Part shown: positions 1 to 9,095 of the stretch, in pieces
Layout: each line of letters begins with the position of its first letter
Position numbering within the stretch: position 1 is the stretch's first letter
Source: Acanthaster planci
Lineage: Eukaryota; Echinodermata; Asteroidea; Valvatida; Acanthasteridae
Assembly (NCBI RefSeq): GCF_001949145.1
Contig: NW_019091454.1
Coordinates: 599,264 to 634,789 of the forward strand
DNA length: 35,526 bases
Direction of reading: 5' to 3'
Translations under genes and position numbers: made by a program
Notes under the pieces: generated by a model
The model's database searches: none
What the model saw: only the letters and a program-made list of their open reading frames with translations
What the model was told of the DNA's origin: nothing

Positions 1-165
1 GGCAGCAGGAGAAGCAGGAGAAGTGGCAGCAGGAGAAGCAGGAGAAGCGGCAGCAGGAGAAGCAGCAGCGGGAGAAGTGGCAGCAGGAGAAGCAGGAGAA
101 GTGGCAGCAGGAGAAGCAGCAGCGGGAGAAGTGGCAGCAGGAGAAGCGGCAGCAGGAGAAGCGGC
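1..165 (+). repeat. 24-30 bp coding minisatellite (QEK/W repeat)
   Basis: Tandem, slightly varying units of about 24 to 30 bases built from CAGCAGGAGAAG blocks separated by TGG or CGG codons. The array is already in progress at the window edge, so its left end is not seen. All three forward frames are open for a while because the repeat unit is a multiple of three. One frame gives Q/E/K/R with a W or R at regular spacing, another gives A/G/E, the third G/S/R. Confidence 0.85.
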
Positions 166-285
166 TGAGAGAGAAACAGTAGACATGGCAGAGGGACAAG
201 TGGCAGAGGGAGAACCAGCAGCTGCAGGTTTTGCAGTCACCAGAGCATGGCAACCTCCTTTCTTATATCCACAAATGATGGGAAA
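3..285 (+). pseudogene. Coiled-coil (QQEKQEKW repeat) exon with in-frame TAG
   Basis: Read in the frame starting at base 3, the repeat encodes a charged helical segment with the pattern QQEKQEKW/QQEKQQREKW, typical of long coiled coils. A TAG at 180-182 interrupts this frame, yet the same W-Q-R-x-K pattern resumes directly after it and runs to about residue IHK near 285. This suggests the Q/E/K frame is the ancestral coding frame and the TAG is a later nonsense change. The alternative A/G/E frame has no stop until 319 but is compositionally odd. A start codon lies outside the window. It may belong to the same gene as the exons at 672-1208, but the connecting splices cannot be fixed. Confidence is modest because low-complexity repeats are open in several frames. 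Confidence 0.4.
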
Positions 286-671
286 GGTACACGTAAATGA
301 ATTTAATTATACTTTATAACTTTGGATTTTTATTGTAAAACATTGCAAATTCCTAAGTGAGATAAAGGAAATATGCACAGAAAAATTGTTATGTGTAAGT
401 CCCTGCTTTATCTTTACAGTTAAAGGATCTTCATGTGTGGTCAACACTGCACTGCCAAATGAGCATGGCCATCCTACATGTACATGTACCGGTACTGGTA
501 GCAAGGAATCCCCACCTGAAGCTGTCCAAAGTCAACCATCACATGCAAAGTTATCTATTGACTGTATCCTTCTTTTTTTTCTGGTCTTTGGCTGGTCAAA
601 GGTGATAAGGTCTTTTTTATTGGATCTTTAAAACTTCAACATTCTCATATTTTCCCTTAATATTGCCCAAG

Positions 672-1208
672 CTGTGAAATATGGAGATTTTGTACGTGTG
701 ATGGTATACTCCAGCCACCGGGAAACATTTCAAACATACTATGGAGTGGTAGGTCTTTACTTGTTCTGTAGATTTGTATGTTTTTAGCATCTGGAAAAAC
801 ACATCTGGGCCCTAGTTTATGAGGATACATGAACAGCTGGTAGAGCACTCTTCAGAAACCATGAATCTAAATGTACTATCTTCGCATCTTATCCCAACGC
901 ACAATGCAGGTATCTTATGTTTCATTTATAGATTTGTCTGTGAATATAAACTTAATAAATTTTCTGTTGATTTGCATAGAAAAACAATTTTAACCAAACT
1001 TTTGTCATTGATTTCTTCCTTGTAGATAGTCAAAGTTGATCCCCTTGCAAGGGAAGTTGAAGTTCAGTTCCTGGAGAAGGGCAGCAAAAACTTCATTTGG
1101 CCACTCGTGAATGACATCTCTCAGTTGCCACTGAATTACGTTCTTGAAATACTCCCTCCTCCATCAGTAACAGCTCGTGGTCATTACATTTTCGGAAATG
1201 ATGACTAA
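672..1208 (+). CDS. Last two exons of a protein with a C-terminal SH3/Tudor-like domain (partial)
   Basis: Two exons with good splice signals. The first begins after the AG at 670-671 and ends at 748 before the donor GTAGGT. The second begins at 1026 after a pyrimidine-rich TTGTAG acceptor and ends in TAA at 1206-1208. The intron is phase 0. The joined reading runs from VKYGDFVRVMVYSS through VKVDPLAREVEVQFLEKGS to FIWPLVND and ends RGHYIFGNDD. The alternating hydrophobic pattern (GDFVRV, YYGVIVKVD, EVEVQFL, FIWP) resembles the small beta-barrel tail found in many uncharacterised cnidarian proteins, some near transposase-like genes; this is family memory, not a search result. Upstream exons are uncertain: an acceptor at 418-419 opens a possible exon from 420, but no donor there matches the phase needed at 672. 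Function is unknown. Confidence 0.6.
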
Positions 1209-1902
1209 ACACTGGAAGCCCTTGTACAGTTTTCTCAAGACGTTACTTGATTTGATTTTCAACATACAGTTGAGATGTTACATTTTGGAAGTAATACAAT
1301 TCAAAGTTACAGTTGATGTTGTTAATGCTCAGTCATCCATGCTTTCTTGCATTGCAAGGTTCTTTTTGTTTTTTCCAATCCTAGTCACACAATTATTAGT
1401 GGTATCTCAGTGGACAACCATAACAAATATTGGAAAGAGTTTCATATAAGAAGCACAAACCCTGTGAGGTTAGTCTGAAAAATCTAAGTGTCAAAGTTCC
1501 TTGTGAACTTCTTATATGGAGTTCTTTCCAAACTGTGTACATGTAGTGTACACAATGTACATGTACATGTAGGTACCCGTACAGTTCTACAAAATTATCA
1601 ATTGAATTTGTGTCTGGTTTTGGAAATAGAATTAAGCAATACAACTCTAAAAGTTTTGATGAAATTTGATGAGGGCCAAATGCAAGGGGATCTTGTTGCA
1701 CTTCTTGCCATAAATGCTTCAACTTGTTTACATTTCATTTGCACACAGTATGAACCAACATCCAAGTATCTCTGAATCCTTTGAAACTTTCCTCATCCCA
1801 TCCAGTCAAGACATGAAATGTGTTTTACAATAATTATTCAATGAAATTCATTGTTGAAGTTCCAAGTTAATGTTTTTAAATTTCATGTTTTAGGTGCATG
1901 AC
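1209..1902. other. Non-coding: probable 3' UTR and intergenic DNA
   Basis: AT-rich sequence without a convincing exon. It contains TACATGTA-type tracts near 1549-1573. The overlapping open frames here on both strands lack splice context and protein-like composition. Confidence 0.6.
1549..1573. repeat. TACATGTA alternating tract (one of many)
   Basis: Self-complementary TACATG/CATGTA tract. Similar tracts lie near 476-490, 1951-1963, 2072-2088, 2866-2891, 3101-3108, 3337-3352, 3960-3974, 4302-4308, 5213-5220, 9107-9116, 10369 onwards and 31274-31281. This dispersed simple repeat is common in several marine invertebrate genomes. Confidence 0.7.
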
Positions 1903-1981
1903 AAATTTTAAGTGACATTTCATATGTAACGGAGGAACTGGTTTCTCTGTTACATGTACATATGAAATGTCACTTTAAATG
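1903..1981. repeat. Imperfect inverted repeat / hairpin
   Basis: The left arm around 1910-1926 and the right arm around 1958-1975 are exact reverse complements over 17 bases (AAGTGACATTTCATATG). Pairing extends inward (GTAAC with GTTAC) if a six-base ACATGT insertion in the right arm is allowed, and outward with mismatches. It could be the relic of a small foldback element; no target duplication was identified. Confidence 0.7.
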
Positions 1982-2336
1982 TGTTATAAAAGGAATTTAA
2001 CCAATTCATACTTCAGATGAAGTTATAACCAATGTCAAATAGAAGTACTCTCAAGCATTGAACCCTCTACAATACATGTACATGTACCAGTTATAATTTA
2101 TTGAAAGACAAAGCTGCAGAAATTGTTCAAACTGGTTTCGTAAGAATAGTGCAAAATTTTCAACATTCTTAAGATCCTGATACATGTACTTTAAATTGGT
2201 CCCCATTTCTTTTGAAGCATCTGGAAATCTTCAAAACAGAAAAGAAGTTGGAAGTTTTGTATGATACACTTCAGAAAAATGCCCTAAAACATGGAAGCAG
2301 TTTTTTCTTTCATATTTTCAAAACTCAGTATGCATA

Positions 2337-3204
2337 CAGTAAGCTCCGATTAAGTTGACATCATGTAACCCGTCATATCGTCCTAGTCGGGCGTTTGACA
2401 AAAGTCCCGATTGTCTGTAATGCATAAATTTCCTTTGAAAATTTCATTTCTAAGTCGGCATTTATGGGTCGTTATTTCGTATAGGTCTGCATGTTTTTCT
2501 CCGTCCCTTTTCCACAAAACCACAAAATTCCTTTGTGTAAGTCGGCATTAAAAAATCGTACTTCAGTTTCGGTTTCCTTTGCCGCTGTTGCAAGAACTGT
2601 CAAGTGGCAAGTCCCATGTGGGCGTGGCCAGCATAAGTACATCAATACCAGTAACCCCTCTAGTGCTACACGCATGCACTCTGTCCATTTTGGGGGTTGC
2701 CTCATTGAACGTAGTCTGGTTCCCTGCCCAAAGATTCCCGGCCAATGCTTGATGATTCATTGGGTAGTCAGAATCATCGGGTCTGGTATCCAGACTACAT
2801 GGAATGAACTTAACCAATGCACGTGTGTGGATGAGTGTATGTTTTCTGTACCGTAACTGTATCACGTACATACATACACGTACATGTACGTACTGCACTG
2901 TCAAGTTGTGACGTGATATGCAAGTGGCTTGCCGTCCTTGCTTCATCCTTAGGAGCACATGATCAATTATTGAATTTACAGGATAATAATCGAGAACGAA
3001 TTTACTTACATCAACCATAGAGGTAGAAATAAACCAGGGTATAAAATCAAAGCCATTTAATTGGTGCAAGGAATCATAATGCACATAGGCAATACCTGTG
3101 TACATGTAAGTCAGCAAAAGGACGATTTACAACACAAGTTGGCATTCCATAAGTCGTCATAATTTCTTGAGTCCTGAGAGTGCCAACTTAGCCGGAGTGT
3201 ACTG
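2337..3204. mobile_element. Non-autonomous pogo/Tigger-like DNA transposon (868 bp)
   Basis: The element begins CAGTAAGCTCCGATTAAG and ends CTTAGCCGGAGTGTACTG. The 24-base terminal inverted repeats (2337-2360 and 3181-3204) match at 19 positions by eye. TA flanks both ends (2335-2336, 3205-3206), as expected for Tc1/mariner/pogo insertion. Further AAGTCGGCAT-like motifs lie just inside the left end, with related motifs on the complementary strand inside the right end, a layout typical of Tigger relatives. No DDE transposase reading is seen in the 868 bases, so it must have been mobilised by an element elsewhere. The short open frames inside (for example 2491-2856 forward, 2563-3117 reverse) are not recognisable proteins. 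Confidence 0.75.
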
Positions 3205-5006
3205 TATTTCAATGTTGTCCCCCAAAAGACAAACCCATTTTTTACTGGTTCACGGTGTTTGATTTTCTACATGTTGATGTCAGCTGATTATCCTTAATAT
3301 TTCCACATGTATTTCGTTATTTGCTTCGTGTGTATAGGTACATGTACATGTATCCTTCATGCTGCTGCTGAAGTAAAAGGAGATAAATCTGTTTTCTGCA
3401 ATGTTACATGTACCTTAGTTTCAAGGATTGGAATGCAATGTAACTGCTGTTACATGTACCGTATATATCAGAAGCATGGCTACCTAAGATGAAGGAAGCT
3501 GTTAGACAACCAAGCAAGGAAAGTAACAAGGTTATTAGTAGTGAGAAGGCCTGCTCTTGAATATTGGCACACAAGAGATGGCCAGTTCTGACGAATGCAG
3601 TTATGAAGAAAAGAGAGGGGGGACCCATGCATGTACTAATTGAAATCACTCACTGACATGACTGATCAACATCCATGTGTCTGGTCCCACAATGCAACAT
3701 TCCTACTTACCCATGTATGTAGTCATGTGATATCAAAGTTGCTACACGTTTTTCCATGCCTAATCAACATACGAACTGACTCAAAATGAATTAATATTTT
3801 CTATTTTTGATGACACAGAAGAATGTTTACCAGCACATACATGGACATGAAGGCATGTTGGTGATGGAAATGTTATTCATAGCAAGACTGTTCTACAGAA
3901 GAACTTCATCAAAATACCATCATTATCTGAAAAAACTGCAACTATTAAGACATGAGATATACATGTACATGTACCGGTATGTGTACATGTCGCGTCATAT
4001 TTTTTTCAAGATTACTGCAGAAATAGTAAATGCAGGTTTCGGAAGCATAATGTAAAGTTTTCAGCGTTCACAAAATCCTGATATTTTGAATGCGTTCCCA
4101 TGTCTTCCTAAGATTGTAGGGAAAAAAAACTTTATTGGTATTTATGTAATACACAGTAGTGAAATGACCTAAAGCACAAATACAGTTTTCCGTTATATTC
4201 TATAAATAGTAAGGAAACTTTAACATTCTTTGACTCTGATAATCCTTCAACCTTTTGACCAGTTTCAGAGTTCAGTATTTTGAGTGTAATTTGTAACATA
4301 CATGTACACTTAAACTCCACATTCAGAGTTTGTGCTGCTGTGTACTCACAGACACAGTTGTTAAAAGTAATCATTTTGTTGTTATGGTCAGTAGGGAATA
4401 TGATGTACTTTTGAAAGAACTGTGTGAAATTGATGTTTGCAGTATTTTTCTTCGACTTTTTTAAGCTTGTGTATATCGATATGAACTTAACAGTTCCAAA
4501 TCTGCTGGTCTTAAGATGATTTTACAGGTCATGGTTGAAAATCCATCCACCGTACTGCAGAAGATCCCCGTTTGGGCAATCAAACCTCTTACGAGAAAGC
4601 TGAAGTGCGTCTTCACTTGATGAAATTCCATGTTTTGTATGACCTGACTGATAATTTCCGTATGTTTGACAGGGATGAGGCAAATGTACAAAGTGAATTA
4701 AATTACGCATTCGCATTTGAAGTAACTATTCATTAAATCATTCGTTGCCCATTATTCTTTAAAGTAGGCGAGGACAATATATTGTTTGTATCCGAGATCC
4801 AAATCAAGGTCATCTTATTCCAATGAGATATTGAAGAGATGTTGATTTTTTGTCTCGCATACACTGTACAAACTAAACTGAACCGAATAAGACCAACAGT
4901 TGTCAGTTAAATTTGTATGTGTATTATTAAAAGAGTGCAGTGGGCTCTCATCACTTAATGGAATTAACCACTGTGTATTAATTGTATCAGTTATTAAGAT
5001 AGCTAG
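3205..5006. other. Non-coding stretch
   Basis: About 1.8 kb of AT-rich DNA with several TACATGTA tracts. A possible short exon after the TTTTACAG at 4521-4528 (open to a TGA near 4620) is too short and isolated to annotate. No other feature is supported. Confidence 0.5.
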
Positions 5007-5007
5007 N
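5007..5007. other. Single N: assembly junction
   Basis: A lone N followed at once by the 19-mer AAGGGAAGTGTTATTGACA (5008-5026). The same 19-mer stands beside the other N of the window at 7397, so contigs were probably joined at a repeat here. Order and orientation across this base should not be trusted. Confidence 0.8.
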
Positions 5008-5337
5008 AAGGGAAGTGTTATTGACAAAAATTGACCTAATATGATAATGACGTCATTCGATGACAATTAAGTCACATGACATTCAAGGTTCACTCTTTGA
5101 AGCCCTATATCTCCTGAACTACATATCCCATCAGGGTGAAACTTTGCAGATACATGTAGAAAGGGAAATGTCATCAAACAAATGTTGATGTCGTGATGAC
5201 AACGACATGCATGTACATGGTTGAGTACATGTTTTTCAACAGCCAGTCTTCGGCACTCTGGTCAAACTGACTCATTCAATTTTTGTAAACTCATTGTCCA
5301 CCACGGAGAGAGGGTCCCTGGACAAAATCTTCAAAAT

Positions 5338-5592
5338 GTCATCATCAGGGGTCACGTGACATGAGATTGAAGCAGCAGTTTTTCTCCATAGGCTCTGTGC
5401 ATGTTTTACAACTGAAAACTCAAATTTATTGCGTCATAATGACAAAATTCAGGCACTCATCCATCTGACCAACTTTGTATTAGGCGCACATTTAGTCCAT
5501 CAGCCCAAGAGGGTGTCACAAAACTCATCACTGTGATGTCATTAGGAGTCATGTGACATGAGATTAAAGTTCCAGTCTTTCTCCGTAGGATT
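5338..5592 (+). repeat. Imperfect direct repeat pair
   Basis: Blocks around 5338-5395 and 5533-5592 share GTCATxAGGxGTCAxGTGACATGAGATT and a following TTTCTCCxTAGG, spaced about 195 bases apart. The surrounding text from 5095 to 5600 has the look of dispersed non-coding repeat DNA. No element ends are recognised. Confidence 0.55.
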
Positions 5593-6480
5593 TCTATGTA
5601 CACTGTATGTTCCGCATGTTTTCCTCCTGTACACTGTTATCAATTTTAATGACTTAGTGATTCTCAACTTCGAAATCACAGGAAATTTCCCCTTACGTTC
5701 AAATTACAAGTATATCCTAAAATCAAAATATCAAGAAATATTTTGTAAAAATGATTTGTGATTTGATTGAAACACAAATAAAATGGCATGAATTTAATTT
5801 ACGCACGAGGGGCCAGTTTCCATACAGTCGTGACACTGGCGGTGGGTATGCGTGTGTGTAGACGTTCATGTATGTGCAGCATCGCATGCGAGACTGCAGC
5901 GTAAACAAAATTTTACTGTGTTATGGTTCTGTACAAGGCTGATCCGACGTGAAATAAAAAAGTTCAGGTATTTTTCATGACAAAAGTAGAAACAGACAAT
6001 AAATATGTTCAGGTACATGGAATCAAATGGACGTAAGTACTTGCGCCCATCACTATGATTTAGGGGCGCATTTCTGAGGCCAGCGGGTACATTTTAGCTA
6101 CCTGCGCCTGTCAATTTCGAGTCCTGCATATGGCAAGATTTTTTTAGGCAAACGCTGATGCTAAACAAATCATCTTTTTATGTGGCCTTAGGATTCAAAG
6201 TTCAAAGTAACGCCTTGAAGTAGGGCTGTGGTGGCGAAAGAAAAGAGACAGATTGTAAAAGAGAGTCTACAGTGTGACGATCCTGTCCAAAATAAAAAAA
6301 AAGGAATACTCACGCTCCACTTAGTAGAGCTAAGTTCAGCCCTACGTGTTGGGCTAAAGCCTACTCTTGCTCATAATCCTAGAAGTAAACGGTACATTGT
6401 AGGATTTTTGTTTTAAACGGCCACCTGACACGTAGGTGTTTTTCCTTTTCTACTAAATCTAAGTATGGCAAGGAAAGAAT
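5593..6480. other. Non-coding stretch before the Ty3-like fragment
   Basis: No supported gene. It includes a short A-run at 6292-6302 and a small hairpin near 6422-6440 (CACCT...AGGTG). The left end of the retrotransposon leader or LTR may lie in its last part but no boundary is visible. Confidence 0.4.
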
Positions 6481-6770
6481 TTTTAGGTTTGATATTGTGA
6501 GATTTGGATAAGTACATGCCATAGAGGAAGTATAGACTCACCTGACGAATTCCTGAAATTGTTATGCAGCTAACTTAGATGTTGATTGGGTATTGGTTCA
6601 TTGCTTTACCACTGAATGCTTTAATAGTGTAGTGTGTGTATATAAGGGTGTGTCTTGTAATAAAAGGTTGTTGAAGTTCTTGCACAGTCATTTTTTGCAT
6701 TTATTCCATTCTTTTGGTTGTTATTTCTTGCTTCTACCTTATAAAATTTTGGTGACAAGGATCGAGGACC
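6480..6770 (+). promoter_or_regulatory. Probable 5' LTR 3' half and leader of a Ty3-like element
   Basis: A TATA box (TATATAA, 6639-6645) is followed 14 bases later by AATAAA (6659-6664), the compact promoter and polyadenylation arrangement of an LTR. The phrase TTGGTGACAAGGATCG at 6749-6764, just before the gag start, is in the place of the primer-binding region. The start of the LTR is not resolved and no matching 3' LTR is seen in the window. Confidence 0.45.
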
Positions 6771-7180
6771 ATGGCATTTGGAGGGTTTGCTGGCATACTG
6801 CAAAACCCTGGTGAACCTCCGGTGATATGGAAGCAGTGGATCATTTGTTCAAAACCTACTTAAATGCAATTAGCAGTGATGATGATTCTAGTCCATCACA
6901 AAAGAAGGCCCTACTTCTACATTGTCTGGGTGTTGAAGGTCAGAGAATCTTTTCTTTGTTACCGGGTTCTACCGACTCTCCTCCAGAAGGAACTGACCCA
7001 TTTGCCCACACCCTACAGATCCTGAAGAACCATTTTGAGCCAATGCTTAATGTCGTTGCAGAACATTTTAGATTTCGACAACGTGCACAAGTCAGCGAGA
7101 CTATAGAAAGTTACATTGCTTCATTAAGCGAATTGGCTAAAACCTGTGACTTTGGATCTTTCACGTACCAAATTGGTCGT
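6771..7180 (+). pseudogene. gag: Ty3/gypsy-type gag fragment (capsid region), frameshifted and truncated
   Basis: The reading starts at ATG 6771 with FGGFAGILQNP and a W-x-x-W motif. A one-base slip near 6838-6845 then moves the rest into the frame of 6827-7183, which reads LFKTYLNAISS, KKALLLHCLGVEGQRIF, HTLQILKNHF and ETIESYIASLSELAKTCDF. This order (aromatic start, LLLHCLG helix, L-x-x-HF, SYI-x-x-L-x-x-LAK-x-C-x-F) is the conserved core of retrotransposon gag capsid domains. It breaks off at about 7180 and unrelated sequence follows, so nucleocapsid, protease, RT and integrase are absent. Confidence 0.65.
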
Positions 7181-7269
7181 TGAGCATTACGTCACTTGAC
7201 CCCTCATCGTCTCGACGGCTGTTCCATGTCAAGACATATGTAATACATGGACTGAGCGATAAGATACTA

Positions 7270-7396
7270 CATTATATATATACGGTTTTGCCCGTACCCA
7301 GCGTATGTTAATAAGCACTGTATGCTCAGTGCTGTCCGAGAGCTTGCGAAAAAACCTCACAAGCTTACTCGGGTGGGACTCGAACCCACGACCTCC
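7270..7396 (-). repeat. tRNA-derived (SINE-like) fragment with intact T-arm / B box
   Basis: On the minus strand, 7373-7389 forms a perfect tRNA T-arm: five-base stem GTGGG/CCCAC around the loop TTCGAGT, containing the RNA polymerase III B box GGTTCGAGTCC. Only this 3' half is present: the rest of a tRNA-like head would lie to the right, where the sequence is cut by the N at 7397. No acceptor stem follows on the other side. A small hairpin (AGCACTG...CAGTGCT, around 7314-7333) lies in the body. A genuine tRNA gene is therefore unlikely; a tRNA-derived SINE or similar repeat is preferred. Confidence 0.5.
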
Positions 7397-7397
7397 N
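7397..7397. other. Single N: assembly junction
   Basis: A lone N followed at 7399-7417 by AAGGGAAGTGTTATTGACA, identical to the sequence after the N at 5007. Sequence after both junctions continues with recognisable but diverged similarity, indicating copies of one repeat family at two contig ends. Confidence 0.8.
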
Positions 7398-7417
7398 AAA
7401 GGGAAGTGTTATTGACA

Positions 7418-8429
7418 TGGAAATGCCTGAATAACGTGAGTGAAATCATTCAATAAATGGTTTTTAGAAAGCGGAAAGGTCAAGAATCATGTTTGTGTGC
7501 AAAAGAAATTGCGCCCACGATGATAAGTGGGTGTGCCGGAATGTTCAATACGCGTACACGAAATTGCGTATACGGATGTGTGGCCAAGGATGGATCAGGA
7601 GTGCGAGTCCGTGCCACAAGTCACTAGTGGGGCTAAGTAGGGGACATTCTCTTGCTTGACTTGGGGGACTGATTTTGCCACCACACACATTCTGGGACAG
7701 TCCCCGAGTTGTGATCTGAACCTCTATTGGTTATGGTATAGTGCCCTATACCATGAATTATGCCAAAGTACTTACAAAATAAGTATGGCCCACCGTTCCC
7801 CTTACCTGAGTGACAGACTGCACGTACTCTTCGTAAGCCCTCTTCTTCAGATGGGCCGCCATTTTTCATCTGCTCCTTACTCGCGTTGCATGAAGCACGC
7901 CCTCTGTATATTACTTGAAGAGAGTCTGATTAAACTGTAACAGCGACTCTTACACTTATTATATGCTTTCTGTTTTAAACCGGTCTAAATTTGTCTCTCC
8001 CTCTCAACTCTGCCTTATACGACTGAAAGCCTTTGGTATTTTTGTATCAAGATCACGCTGCCGCCCACTTCAAGTCAACTTCAACTGCCCATCGCTCGAA
8101 AAACTGTGAGACCTGTGCCCCGCAGATCAGTTCAAACCCTAACGCCGGCTGTTTTCTCGATAATGAAAAACGCTAAAAAATGACTCAAACTGGAATTTTT
8201 ACCTGTTACTGTTTTGTTGAACGAGGGAGTAAGGGCTTCACTGAAGCAATGATATCATTATATTGGTCTTTGTCGTACGGTCTTTTAAAAGTAATTGTAA
8301 CTGGTACAGGCATGAACCAGTGACAAGATCATCCATTATTTCATTAATGACGTTGCAACCGATGTCATACGTGAAGTCCAGTTTTTAATTCACTGGCTGT
8401 TTGTTCATAACTCGTAATTGTTGTTGTAA
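7418..8429. other. Non-coding stretch with a dispersed repeat copy
   Basis: No supported gene. The segment 7986-8045 (TTTGTCTCTCC..CTTATAC..GAAAGCCTTTGGTATTTTT) is about 85 per cent identical by eye to 17549-17607, in the same orientation; weaker similarity seems to extend some 60 bases further on both sides. Confidence 0.5.
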
Positions 8430-8585
8430 ATGAGAAAAATGCGTGTTTTCGTTCGTAAATTAAGATCAGAGATCATGACAGAGCACGGACTCAAAAAGTA
8501 TAACCTTAACTTATTTGTAGCTCTTCTTGTCGTTTCTTTCGGAATTTTCAACACTGCGAGAATTTTACATGCGTTGATCGTGTGA
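8430..8585 (+). CDS. Possible small membrane protein or signal-anchor exon (51 codons)
   Basis: An ATG at 8430 opens a 51-codon frame ending at TGA 8583-8585. It reads MRKMRVFVRKLRSE (basic), then a hydrophobic stretch LFVALLVVSFGIF followed by ARILHALIV, the pattern of a cytosol-in signal anchor of type II membrane proteins. GTGAGT at 8582-8587 overlaps the stop and is a consensus splice donor, so this may be a first coding exon (ending phase 2) instead of a complete gene. If joined to an acceptor at 9501-9502, the continuation would be another hydrophobic frame ending at 9659, giving a protein of about 102 residues with two membrane segments. That join is speculative. Confidence 0.3.
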   Translation: MRKMRVFVRKLRSEIMTEHGLKKYNLNLFVALLVVSFGIFNTARILHALIV

Positions 8586-8834
8586 GTCTATTGTATTTCT
8601 CTTCCTTCCAAAAGCATGACAGTATAAAGTTAGTTTGATATTGGACATTGGAAATTCCCATCGGTTTGTACATCATACTAACTTAAAAGAAAAAAAATTA
8701 AACGAACTCAAACCCCCCCCGGCAACAACAGACTCAAATTAAATTTGGTCACTCGAAACTTTGGTTATGGATGGGTGGGTGATGGGTGCCATTGTCTCTA
8801 CCACGCGTTTATAAGCAACGCCTGTTGCTTCAAG

Positions 8835-8924
8835 TGAGGTCATAGTTGCGTAGCGTTACAATATGTATCTCGTCATAAACGCAACATTAATGTGCGCGTT
8901 TTGTATCATAGCAACTTGACCTCA
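8835..8924. repeat. Inverted repeat (TGAGGTCATAGTTGC / GCAACTTGACCTCA)
   Basis: 8835-8849 and 8911-8924 are reverse complements except for one inserted base, with a 61-base loop. Each arm holds an AGGTCA half-site. It lies about 170 bases upstream of the predicted first exon at 9096. Confidence 0.5.
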
Positions 8925-9095
8925 TTAAGTCAATTGTTCTTGTGCGCGCGCCTTTTCCGCGGTGAACTTAAAACAACAAAAAACTGACAGGTTTTGCTTT
9001 ACTGCCGTTCTTTGAACATCGTACTGTGATTACCTTAGCGAATTTTGCGATTTTATCGATAGTTATTAACGTTTCAAGACACAGATATCAGGATT

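Noticed and set aside
4521-4621. Possible short exon after TTTTACAG
   Set aside because: About 30 codons, no neighbouring exon or known motif.
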